DNA of 64,000 nt from Coptis chinensis (lineage: Eukaryota > Streptophyta > Magnoliopsida > Ranunculales > Ranunculaceae), in the NCBI GenBank assembly GCA_015680905.1, contig CM027377.1, positions 34,124,501-34,188,500 on the forward strand, in the 5' to 3' direction. This document shows, piece by piece, positions 1 to 11,367 of this stretch. Made by a program: the position numbers and the translations under genes. A model generated the notes under the pieces. It saw nothing but the letters and a program-made list of their open reading frames with translations, searched no databases and was not told the origin of the DNA. How positions within the stretch are numbered: the stretch's first letter is position 1; each line of letters starts with the position of its first letter.

Positions 1-1440
1 TCGTGAGACTTTGAGTCCCTTATATCCTGATTGTGAGGACTTTACAGTTTTGAAATTTGTCGTCAAGTTGTTTCGGTTAAAGGTTACACATGGGTGGACA
101 GACAAGAGTTTTACGGTACTCCTCGAATTACTTCGTGTGGCTTTTCCACGTGACAACAAGACTCTAGAGAATACTTATAGGGCAGAAAAATTAATAAAAG
201 AGTTGGGCCTTAAATATGAGAAAATTGATGCTTGCCCAAATGATTGCATGCTATTTTGGAGAGATGATGATTGGAGGGATACTTGTACTACGTGTGGAGT
301 GTCGAGGTATAAATATGCTGATATCAAACAAAGGAAGAAACATATTAGGATTCCAGTAAAGATACTCCGATACTTTCCAATTACAGAGAGGTTAAAGAGG
401 TTGTATAATGTACCATGGGTGGCAAAGGAGATGTGTTGGCACTCGAAAAATCGATGGAAAGGTGGAGAGATGGGGCATCTAGTTGACTCATCTAATTGGA
501 AATTAATTGATCGGAAGTATAAAGACTTTTCAGCTGAAGCTCGTAATGTTCGATTAGGACTAGCGATAGATATATGGTTTCAATCCTTTTGGAACTTGTG
601 GCACATTATACAGCTCTTGGCCTGTAATGTGTGTTGCCTATAACCTTCCTCCGTGGCTTTGCATGAAACCCAAATTTACCATGCACTCTTTACTCATTGA
701 AGGGCCACGACAACCAGGAAAGGATATCGACATATATTTACAGCCTCTTGTTTGTGAATTGCAATCTTTGTGGAATACCGGGGTGACTGTGAAGGACGCA
801 AATAGAGGCAAGATGTTCAATATGCGTGCAGTTTTATTATGAACTATCCATGACTTTCCTGCGTTAGGTAACATATCTGGTTGTAGAACCCATGGCAAAT
901 ATGCTTGTCCCATTTGTGGTCTAAATACCTCCTCATTGAGACTCCAACATATCCATAAATTTGCTTACATGGATAGTAGACGATTCTTGCCCTCGTCGGA
1001 TGCTAGTAGGATGGACACTAGACCAAGCACCTTTAACGAGACTGAAGAGCTTAGAGAACAGCCTTTGAGATTGACCAGACTGCAAGTTGAACAAATGACA
1101 TAGAATCTGAAAGTGCAATTGGGTAAGGGCAAAGAGAAGGAAAAGGGGAATGGAAAAAGGAAAAAAAAAGTGAAGGGCAGTAGAAAAAAAAAAAGAGGAC
1201 AACGGGGATGGGACATGTTTTTTCAAACAGTCGATATTATTTAGGCTTCCATATTGGGCATAATTTCTTATCCATCACAACTTGGACGTTATGCACATTG
1301 AAAAAAATGTTTGTGAACTCCTGATTACTATGATGTTGAACACAAAAGGAAAAACAAAAGATAACGTCAATGCACGCAAAGATTTGCAACTTCTTGGGAT
1401 TAAAATGAAGTATTGGTTGAGTGATCAAACACAAATATTA
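1..1440 (+). mobile_element. CACTA (En/Spm) TNP2-like transposase remnant
   Basis: Decayed transposase of the TNP2/Transposase_21 family, which in intact elements binds and cuts CACTA ends. Translation from about 11 gives the family's conserved order: the CPNDCMLFW segment, a CxxCG pair (CTTCG), then YFPITERLKRLY. From about 575 it continues in another frame with YNLPPWLCMK and EGPRQPGKDIDIYLQPL, and near 900 with a KYACPICG zinc-finger-like motif. Around 1288-1430 a further frame reads LDVMHIEKNVCELL and then an AR.DLQLLGIK stretch. At least one frameshift (near 571-575), a TGA in place of the usual Trp near 842 and later stops make it non-functional. The 5' part lies outside the window. No terminal inverted repeat is visible here, so element borders are unknown. 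Host-gene fragments follow directly on the same strand, as is common for CACTA elements that capture genes. Confidence 0.85.
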
Positions 1441-1486
1441 TGAGCTTATATGGTTTTTTTAACTTACCCTTTCTTTTGAAATTTTA

Positions 1487-2470
1487 GTGCTTGCTTCTTG
1501 GTTCCGTTTGAAATACCCCCACATTGCTTTGGGTGCTTGGGCATCTTCTGCTCCTATTTTATACTACTTGTGTGATACCAAGGTCAATTAAATTTTGAAC
1601 CTCAACCAATTCCTTGTATGTAATACCATGTAGGAAACAAGTGTTAACTGTTATGAGACCATAAAAAGAAGCTGGGACTTGATCGATGATATTGGATCCA
1701 ACGGCAACGGTTTGAAGGAACTTAGCCAGAAGTTCAAATCTTGCAGGTAATCTTATAAATTACACAAGTATTACACATCAAATACTATTCTCATTATTTT
1801 GTATCTATTATACTTCCTATGATAATTGCTTTCAATTTGCTGATTTTATTTCTTTTCTTCCTAGCCTTTTGAAGTCATCCAAAGAGTTGAAAGATTATCT
1901 TCAAAGGAAATATCAAGATGCTGCATAGTACGATTCACCGGAGGACACCCCAGTGGAAAAGATATGCAGTGTTATAGATGCAATGTCTGCAAATTCCGAT
2001 GTTCTTGATGTTCTTAGCAGAATATTTGCAGGTGTTGTGTTTTAAATTTTAAAGTTAAATATAAATATCGTTTTTCTAAGACAATCACTATATATACACT
2101 GATTTCTCAACTTATTATTCTTCGTGGATTCGCGGCATAAAGTTTGGTTTACACACTAACAAGTAACAACTCTCTATGTAGGAATTGAAGGCGATTGAAG
2201 GAAATGAACCACCTAAATGTTACCCAATATCAATACTTACGACTTATGTGAGCATATATCAATGAATGTGGCAAGTATCTCAAGTATACTATCGTCTCAG
2301 GCTCTTAGCCATAACATTTTCAGATGGATTTGCTTACCTTATTGTTTGTTGCAATACTTCAGATATGCACGGAGCTGATAGAACCAAGTACAACGAGCAC
2401 TAATGACACGATGTTCCAGATTCCCAGTGCAAGTTACAGTCAAAAGGAGTATTGTGAAAAACTGTATGGA
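1487..2470 (+). pseudogene. Lysosomal Pro-X carboxypeptidase-like (peptidase S28) exon fragments
   Basis: Exon remnants of the plant S28 serine carboxypeptidase family (lysosomal Pro-X carboxypeptidase), which trims residues after proline. The first exon (about 1487-1582) reads [20 protein letters not shown], followed by APILYY, a family hallmark just after the catalytic serine. Exon two (about 1634-1746) gives NCYETIKRSWDLIDD and LSQKFKSC. Exon three (about 1865-2031) gives LLKSSKELKDYLQRKYQDAA with a TAG near 1927. A later exon (2363-2470) reads ICTELIEP then NDTMF, the segment near the catalytic Asp. Introns are bounded by recognisable GT and AG. The N-terminus, the catalytic Ser and the C-terminal His exon are absent. 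It lies between CACTA transposase remnants and kinase fragments on the same strand, so capture by that element is likely but not proven. Confidence 0.8.
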
Positions 2471-2501
2471 CCTCTCAACCATCCTGCCTTAGTGTTCATT
2501 G

Positions 2502-3076
<575 letters not shown>

Positions 3077-4073
3077 TGGGTGTTTCGACCAAATATGATC
3101 AAAACATTAAGTAGTGACGAAAGAGATGAAGAACATAGAAAAGTAGTGAAAAGGTAATGTTGATTAAGTGAATGATGAGACTGTACCTTTTGGTTGCCTA
3201 CGTACCCAAATTATCAATGAGATCAAGTCTCAAGAACGTAGTTCTGTATGAAAAATAGTTTGGTATTTATATAGGTAGGATAGAGACTCCTTGTAGCTCA
3301 AGTATTCTTGTAGCTTAAGTAATTGTGATTAAATATAACTCTCAACTGATAATTATCTCTTTGATAAGAAACTAATCTGGACATAAATTAATGTACATTA
3401 GTAGCAAGCCATGTGGCTAAAGTTCAGCCTTAGACACATGAGTTAATGAGCCTGTACATTGATCTATGGTATTGCAAATTAGGCTTTACCCTTGTCGATT
3501 AAACGAATAAAATAGAGACCCCTACTAATGGACGTTTGCCACGTAGGTGGGGGTCGAAACACCGCCCCTTTTTTAGCATGCGAACAAAGTTCATATGGCA
3601 AAGAAGAGAAGAAAAACCAAGGAAAAAATGGAAAAAGAAAAGAGTGAACGGAATGTATAACAAAATGTCGTGTGAACGTAAACGATAGGAAAATGGACAG
3701 TCAGGAAAAATTTGTGAATTATCAAGAACGAAAAAATGTCAAACTAACGTATACGAGACACAATGTAATTAAATAAAAGATGGTTGAAAATACATAGAAA
3801 AACTAAAAGATGCACTGAAAAAAAAATTGCAAAAGAAATTGATTGCCGAAAACCTGTATCAACGCGATCACGTAAACAATCACGAAAAAGTTGATTTCGA
3901 CGGCGTGCCCGTGAAATAAATAGCGATACTAGGATTAAACCGTTGAAATTAAATGTAGGGGCAGTTTAGTAATAATAATAATACAAGGAAGTTAAATACT
4001 AATTGGACTCAAAGTGTTTGGATGAGATAAGAATGTGGAGTAGATAAGAATTGAGATTAGAGATGAAGTTGGA

Positions 4074-4298
4074 TTAGAAAAGAATCCCACCAGCAATGGA
4101 AAACCCGCTCGGAAACCTATATAAGTGCTGGTGCAGCTCCCGCATATCCCAATCTAGGAAAAAATAGTGACTCTCATCAAACAGAATGTGGCCAAGGCTC
4201 CCCTGAGGCAAGTATTTGTAAACAAGTATCGTCACTCCGTTGTCGAAACACAAACCCAACAACCTGACGAGAGTTCTGCGTGGAAGTTCAGTAACCAA
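4074..4298 (-). pseudogene. Receptor-like kinase fragment inside the Tat/Ogre-like LTR
   Basis: An open minus-strand stretch of about 74 codons reads TLVRLLGLCFDNGVTILVYK, YLPQGSLGHILFDES and then LDWDMR. This matches subdomains IV-V of plant receptor-like serine/threonine kinases, most like the G-type lectin (S-domain) group, where HRNLVRLLG and LLVYEYM are typical. Only about 60 residues of the kinase are present, and no catalytic loop or DFG is nearby. The corresponding place in the LTR copies at 53287-56350 and 60346-63124 holds different sequence, so the fragment was acquired by this copy or its sublineage. Start and stop are formal only, because it is a fragment and not a gene. Confidence 0.7.
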
Positions 4299-4569
4299 TA
4301 CGAACTTACTTCAGCAGATACGACAACCAGGGGTTATCAGTGTTAAGCGTTGCACGTCCTTACCCTGCAGTCATAGAAAGCTATAACACAGAAACGTGTT
4401 CATGGTACAAAACAAAAACAAGAGAGTCGGCGCTGTCAGCTCTGTCGTTAGTAGTATTGCCAACACTGCTGCTTTATAACTCTGTGATCCTTCTTCGCGT
4501 CGACCCACAGGTACGTCTCTCTCCATTAATCTTTGTTTAGAAATAGACTTGCGTTGGTGTGGATAAAGC

Positions 4570-4860
4570 TAGAAAATTGCATGTGGAGGACACGAAACTC
4601 TGTGGAGAAAACACTGTAGAAGATGGTGCCCATATTCAAAACTGAAATCAACAAACATGATGTCTATTCGCTGTAGTGCTATCACCATGAAGCTTTGTGG
4701 AGATAAAGTCTTGGGGCGGTGTGTATAGACAGAGAAAAGTGCATGTGGAGGAAGCTGCAGATGTGAAAAGAAAAAAAACGTAAACTCTGGTGGCGAGAGA
4801 TGATGGTGGCGCCAGTATTCAAAAACTGAAATTAACAAACATGATACGGTGCAGCACCAG
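4570..4860. repeat. Two-copy direct repeat of about 170 bp inside the LTR
   Basis: The stretch beginning GCATGTGGAGGA near 4578 is repeated near 4741. Both copies end with a segment of the type ATTCAAAACTGAAAT then AACAAACATGAT. The copies are diverged. They lie in the variable middle of the Tat/Ogre-like LTR, where the family copies do not align with one another. Confidence 0.6.
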
Positions 4861-5269
4861 CAAAGGAAGGGCATCGTACCTACTTTTCTTTAATTTGGCC
4901 CGGTGCACCCCATTTGGATAAAGTGAACCCGGTTTTTTAGCTATCTGACCCATTTTTTTTTTTTTTTTTTTTGCAGGTAGAAACAACCGTATTATACGGG
5001 TGAAAGATAATCGAGACGAAGAAGACTCGATGACGATCGTAGACATGGTGAGGTGGAAAGAATGTGACAGATACAGCGAATACACAAAGTTGCGGTGATG
5101 GTCACTTAAAGAATTACATAAAATATTAGTAATGCGAATTTTCACCGCACGAAGAAACGCGCGGTATTACGAGCAAAATATATTCACAAAGAGTCGACGG
5201 AGAAAAGTTTCGTGCATATGTCAATTAATGTCGTAGAAGAATTAAAGAAGTTGATAGAAGTTTCGGTGA

Positions 5270-6195
5270 GAAAGATTGGCTCAATGCCTTAGAAAAAATA
5301 ATGAAGCTGTTGGAAAATTTCAATTCGCTCGGAAAAATCGGCTCAATGCCTTAGAAAAAATAACGAAACTGTCAAAAAATTTCGCTCAGAAAATTTCTTG
5401 TATAACGATCGGCATAATGCCTTAGAAAAAAATAATGAATTGTCAAAATATTTCGCTCGGAAAATTTTTTGTAGAAAGATCGGCACAATGGCTTCGAAAA
5501 AATAATGAAGCTCTCAAAAATCTTCGCTCGGAAAATTTCTCGTAGAAATATCGGTAGAATGCCATAGAAAAAATAATGAAGTTGTCAAAAAAATTCGCTC
5601 GAAAAATTTATCGTAGAAAGATCGGTACAATGCCTTAGAAAAAAGGGGCTTGCGCGCGAGCGAGAAAAATAAAAGAACCGGATTGTAAAGGAAAAAATGA
5701 TAGAGAATGTCGGGGTGACTATTCGAAAAGCAATGGCTAAAGAAAAAGTATCGTTCACCGTGGATGAGCTTGAAAAATACTTTAAGCGAAGTTAATGATT
5801 GTCGACAGCATTAAACAGGTATGTTAGTATTTTTTATCAGTTATCTTAAAACTTTAGTTAAATTTGAAAGACTGATAAAAAGATTTGTATTTTTGTCGCA
5901 GGTTGAAATTAAACGGAGGAATTACGAGCAAAAGATATTGACGAAAAATTTCGAGTGGAAAGATCTCAATGCCTTAGAAAAAAGAAAGAAGCTGAAGAAA
6001 GGTTTTGCTCAGGGTGATCGCGCCGCAATGCCATAGAAGAAATAAAGAAGTCGGAGAAAATTTTTGCTCGTAAAAAAATCGGCGAAAAAATGTGTCTCTC
6101 GAAATATCCGCCCAATGCCTTAGAAAAAAAATGAAGAAATTTGTGGAAGTTTTAGTTGAGAAAGAGCGCAATGCCTTAGAAAAAATAATGAATCA
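5270..6195. repeat. Degenerate tandem repeats of about 60-75 bp in the inner LTR
   Basis: A core resembling AATGCCTTAGAAAAAATAAT, followed by AAGCTGTC and TTTCGCTCGG, recurs about six times between 5278 and 5640, and again at about 5950-6185. Spacing is irregular, roughly 60-75 bp. The same motif family occurs in the other copy at 55905-56065 and, inverted, at 60620-60790, so the repeats belong to the element and not to the insertion site. Confidence 0.65.
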
Positions 6196-6529
6196 CGGAA
6201 GATAGTTAACCGAAAAGTGCTAAGCGGGTTTAATGTAGATTCGAAGAAAAAAACGAAGATTTAATCGAGTGATCGTAAGACAATTTACAGAGACAATTGA
6301 TTAGGTAATTGTGTGAATGTAATACCATATAGTTAAAACTTCTTTTGATGAAAAATAAAAATAAAGTATGGGTTTGCTATTGAATATTGTTGTGGTGACA
6401 GATAACATACCTGCGGAAAACTGACAATGTTGTTGATTTATGTAGTTGAAATGAAATAGAACGAGATGCCCCTATGTAGAGAAAAACACCCCCAATGCTA
6501 ACTTAACTCGGCAAAATTATACTAAAGCG

Positions 6530-7182
6530 AGTGTAAAAATGTTCAAACTTCGACTGACAAAACGAAACGCAGTGACTTAGTCGGATATTGTCGTAGTGAT
6601 AGTAACGGACTAAGCGAGCGTAAAAGCGTTCAAACTTAAACTGACGAAGTTAAACATGGTAACTTCGTCAGATTTTGTCAAACGATAGTAACGAACTAAG
6701 CGAGCGTAAAAAGTGTTCAAACCGACTGACGAAGCTACACGTGGTAACTTCGTCAGATTTTGTCGTAGCGATAGTAACGAACTAAGCGAGTGTAAAAACG
6801 TTCAAACTTATACTGACGAAGCTAGACGTGGTAGCTTCGTCAGATTTTGTCGTAGCGATAGTAACAAACTAAGCCAGCGTAAAAGCGTTCAAATTTAGGT
6901 ATCGACGAAGCTAAACCACGGTAACCGTCCGGATTTTGTCGTAGCGATAATAACGAACTAAGCGAGTGTAAAAGCGTTCAAACTAAGACTAACGAAGCTA
7001 ATCAGCGGTAACTTCATCAGATTTTGTTGTAGCAATAGTAACGAACTAAGCGAACGTAAAAGCGTTCAAACATATTGAAGAAGCTAAACGTGGTAGCTTC
7101 GTCAAATTTTGTCGTAGCGATAGTAACAAACTAAGCGAGCGTAAAAAAGTTCAAACTTAGACTGATGAAGCTAAACGCGGTA
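6530..7182. repeat. 87-bp tandem array, left part (3' UTR of Tat/Ogre-like copy 1)
   Basis: Eight units with starts marked by GTTCAAAC near 6541, 6628, 6715, 6801, 6887, 6976, 7063 and 7149, so the period is 86-89 bp. A unit consists of GTTCAAACTTAGACTGACGA, a short spacer, a CTTCGTCAG segment, TTTTGTCGTAGCGATAGTAA and CGAACTAAGCGAGCG. Each unit contains an inverted repeat. In the unit at 6813-6843 it is a perfect 12-bp stem, CTGACGAAGCTA with TAGCTTCGTCAG, around a 7-nt loop. The array is cut at 7182 by the nested gypsy element and resumes at 19561. Confidence 0.9.
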
Positions 7183-10100
7183 TATAACACCCCGTGTTTT
7201 TATTCTTTTATTTTCCTAATAATAATAATAATAGATAATAGATAAAATAAAATAGAATAAGTGTAAGTGGAAATAGGAGACGTGGGTTTATGGGATAAAC
7301 CTTCTTCCCTATTTCGGGGGTTTTGTTTTTAACAGAAAGGAAATAAAATAGGGTTGGTCAAAAACACAGTGAGGGTTTTAGAAAAAAAATGGAGTTTTAC
7401 TGAAAGAAGAAAAGGTTTTGAACGAGGAAGATCGTCCTTTCACGCAACAGTCGACTTCGGTCTTTCGGGATTTTTCCCATTTTTAGAAAGATGTTCGGTT
7501 TATAAACAGTGAGTAGTTTAGTTTTATTTCACGTCTATACATAAATAGTTTACTGTAAAAAAAAAAAAAAAAAAAGGTTTACACGTTGTATGTTTTCTGC
7601 TTATCATTCTGTAGTGATTCTATAATAGTTTGTGGTCTCGCAAATTGGTAAAAACGGTTCACTGTTAGTATATTGTTGTTGGTATACTGTTTAGCTAGAC
7701 AACTGCGGGAAACTCTGTTTTGGGCGTTAATGGCGACGTGAATGACACTCACTCCTTTTTTGTGTATGGATGATGTAGATAGATGATAGTCGTTGAACAA
7801 ATAGAAGCCTATCAAAACCTAATTATCCCTCAATAAGTAAAGGATGAGTAGGGTATTGTTCCACTTTTTAGTATATATTATATGAAGGACAGGATTGGAA
7901 AGGGGGTTTAAGGGATTAAAAACTATGATTATAAAGATTTAGATTCTAGTACTAAACTAAACTAAATTAATTAAACTATTGGGAATTTATAAGAGAGAGA
8001 ATTTAAGAGATTAGAATCCACCAATACTTTTAATCTATGACCTTCTGCTTCATGGTTATTCTTACAAGTAGACTACAATTAGGCAATCGAGTAAGTGCCG
8101 ATGCCCTCTTGGACGAAACATCGTTAACAATTAACTCTACTTAAGGTTGTTCCTATGTTTATGCTATGAATATCTTCTTTCCTTTTATGTGAGCTCGGGC
8201 AGCCATTCAATATATTACCAAGAGCAACATCAAGGGGTACTTCCTAATAGGGCGGCCATTCAATGAATCACCACTTAAGACAAACACAAAGAATACTTCC
8301 CCTAGGCAGCCACTCCTTGAGCTACCCCTTCTAAGGCAACATAAAGAATACTTCTCTAACTCTAAAGAATTATACTACTAGAAGAAAAGTAAAGAACACT
8401 AGCATGATATTAATATTGCAAAACATAAACCCTATTCTATACTTCCATCCCCCGGTTGGTGTGGGTAATGGAACTAATAACTAAAAATATAAATAACTAA
8501 CCTGATTGAAGAACACCATGAACCAGAAGAATCATTAAACCTTAAGCACTGGCTTCATCTCCTCCCTTGAAGGAGAAGATTAGCCTTCCATATAGAAGGA
8601 AGAACACAAAGAATGAGAAGAAGAAGAGTCAAGAACATAAGACTAGAAAGACTAATTTATTAAGACTTCGACTAGTTAAAATCGATATTTTATTATTAAT
8701 CTCTTTTGCCTCAAGTTAAGAGACAAGAATATAAGTGAATTGGCCCTTTTACATGAGGCACTTAGGTCCTCTATTTATAGGGGTTACAATGAGCTCTAGA
8801 AGCATTCCAAACCGTCATTTGTTTCCTAATACAAATAGACTTCTTTCGAGAGTCCAACTTCGCCTTCAAAACCGAGAAGGAATTGGCTCAAGAAATCGAT
8901 TCATGCATCCGATGCACTATTCATGCATCCCGCACTTAATCAATGCGTCCGGATGCTTGATCTATCGTCCCAAATGCATGGGTCGGTCTGAACCACCGAT
9001 CGATAGTCGTCGTCTCAAAACGCGAGACTCTATTTTTCCACCTTTGGTCTATTTTTCTTTCCTCTTTTGCGGGTTTTGGTCCAAGCAACGAATCCTTTGG
9101 TCTTGGGCTTCCAAATAGGCTTTAAAATAGATCCAAGTCGCCTATTTAATAGCTTCAATTCCTTGGCCTTTTCCATGATTGTCCACGGGTTTCCCATGTA
9201 ATCCTTAATGCTCCGTATTGCTCTGTTTTACCCCTTTTTCTAATATTCTACAAAACTCTCTTTTTCACCTGTAGAATCTTAAAACATAACTTACAAACAC
9301 TATTAGTCCACTAAGATGGCTAAACAAGAGGCATAATCGAGGGTTAAATTACACTTTTTGAGCACTTATCAGTGAACCAAAGCCAAAGAATAGTTAGGAT
9401 TGTTAATTTCCATTATAGGTGGTCCTAATATAAATTGGTTGGGTTGAGTAAATAGTTGGAGGTAGTTAGGGGCGTGTGAGTATGGAAGAATGGGGCTGTC
9501 GAAGCTTTGGAGAATGTTAATGGCGTCGGCTGTTGGGATTGTTGTTTAAATTCTTGGGTTATTAAATAGAATTTCTTGAATTGAATGGGGGTTTTGGTGG
9601 GTTTATACTTGGTTGTGGGTCGTTGGATGATGAAGAATAGATGGGTTGTTGGTTTTGGTTCGCGGGAAGCTTTTACAGAGAATTAATGGCCGTAGATCGC
9701 GATTTTCGCAGTATAAGGAAATCGCGAATTGTTGGTACTGGTGTCTAGGGGTTTTCTCAAGGAAACCAATCGTTGGGTTCAAATTGGGTGGCGAGTGATG
9801 GCCGGTGGTGGCTGTGGTGGTGGAGGCGCTGTGAGGGGAAGAAGATGAACATCGTTTTCCTTGTCTGTTGGGCTTGGGCCGAACCATTTCTAGTGTGGGT
9901 TGGGTAGAACCAACTCATCTTGAGTGATGGCCGGTGGTGGCTAGAGCTAGTGGAGGTTTTGTGAGGAAGGAGATGAACAGTAAATTTTGATTTGGGCTTG
10001 GGCCAAATCATGGGTGGGCTTTGGGTTTTATTTTTGACATTTCAATTTGGATTTTTTTTGTTTTAGACTTTGGGCCTTAGACTTTGGGCTATTAGGATAG

Positions 10101-11367
10101 GTCTAGGGCTATTAGCATGCTTGGCTTTAGGCTAAGACCTTTATATATACGTGTGTATGTGTATTAACTACTATGTGATATTTCAGTTTTTATGTTATAC
10201 AACGCTATGACACTTAGACATCAATCTAATTAATAACGCGTAAACCAAAAATACATGAACCAAGATACTCCTACGTTCTCTGAAATAATATATGCAATAA
10301 GGTTCAATAATGCGTAAACAAATTTACCACCTCTTTTAGAACTCTTCACGCCTCAAGTTTTGGAATTGAGTTTTATGACTACTGATGTCATATATTAGGT
10401 GGGCATTTATTGAATGTGCCATAAATGGACCGTTAGCGTTATATAGGGGTATTCATTGAATGTGCCATGAATGAGCAGATTGTTTGGACTGCCCTAGAGA
10501 GGAACTAAGGTATTCGCCTTGCGGGTTAGTGGTATTAATTTGATTATGCGAGTGTTTGGGTTTGCTTTTGAATACCTAATATAATATCTACATATGTTAT
10601 ATAGAAGTTCTAACTTTCTTTTGCAGGATAGTAGGACTTAATAATATTTTGTGTAGGGACGCGGTCCTACTCTTATACAGCAGTGGATATCGGTAAGTTT
10701 TAATTCAATGATTTAGATATTAAAACGAGTTATTAGAATGAGGTAATATAATGGAAGTTTTGCTTGGGAAGAAACTATGTCGGTTGAAATGACTTTAACT
10801 ACCTTGCCTTCCAAGCCGAAGAATGATTCAGTTATGAGAAAATATAAAGTGATTGTTTGGATAATTAAAGTATGATAATATTTATATGTGGTTAGTCTAC
10901 TCATACCAGAAAATTCCATTTTGCTGACCCATGTTTGCTTTGTTTTGGCAACGTGGGTGTGTTCTTGGGAATATAGGTGGAAGGCAGTGGAACCGCGGCG
11001 TGTGATTTGGATTCTTGCCTGGAGCAGTCCGGGAGGTTATTTTATTAGGTCTGATCTTTTGGAAGTATGTAATAACGTAGTTTTCTTTTCATAGGACATG
11101 AAAATACGATGTTGAAGACCTGTTATTCTTAGAGTGGTTTGATGTTTTATTGGGACGGAAGATAGACTTTTTTATAAAGTAATAAAGAGAATTTTGGAGA
11201 TTTTTTTGTTGTTAAGATTCTTTTATGATGTGGGTTTCGGTTTTTGGCATGTGTAGTATCCACCCCGTCACAGCCTGGGTTTTTAGACAATTGAATATAG
11301 TGATGTTTGAGATATTTATATTTCAAATATTCATTTTCTTAATTGTTTAGAAATTCGGGCTGTGACA
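7183..11367 (+). repeat. 5' LTR of the gag-only gypsy element (carries a nested solo LTR)
   Basis: Begins TATAACACCCCGTG and ends CGGGCTGTGACA just before the primer binding site. It aligns with 13372-14994 plus 18645-19560 once the insertion 7743-9371 is removed. A short open stretch on the minus strand at 9603-9887 recurs in the 3' LTR, but it is simple Ser/His/Pro-rich translation of LTR sequence and not a gene. Confidence 0.9.
7743..9371 (-). mobile_element. Solo LTR of a different gypsy-like family, inserted in the 5' LTR
   Basis: A 1629-bp insertion that is absent from the 3' LTR. It is bounded by TG...CA (starts TGACACTCAC, ends GCACTTATCA) and flanked by the 5-bp duplication GTGAA (7738-7742 and 9372-9376). 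On the minus strand it starts TGATAAGTGCTCAAAA, the same LTR opening as the fossil ending at 45092. A TATA-like CTATAAATAG lies on the minus strand near 8770-8780. No internal region, primer binding site or polypurine tract is present, so it is a solo LTR left by recombination. Confidence 0.88.

Noticed and set aside
6530-7182. CRISPR-like array
   Set aside because: The whole 87-bp unit repeats, so there are no unique spacers, and the context is a plant retroelement.
9603-10011. Ser/His/Pro-rich open stretches on the minus strand, repeated at 14207-14594
   Set aside because: Repeated only because both LTRs of one element contain them; composition-driven, no domain.
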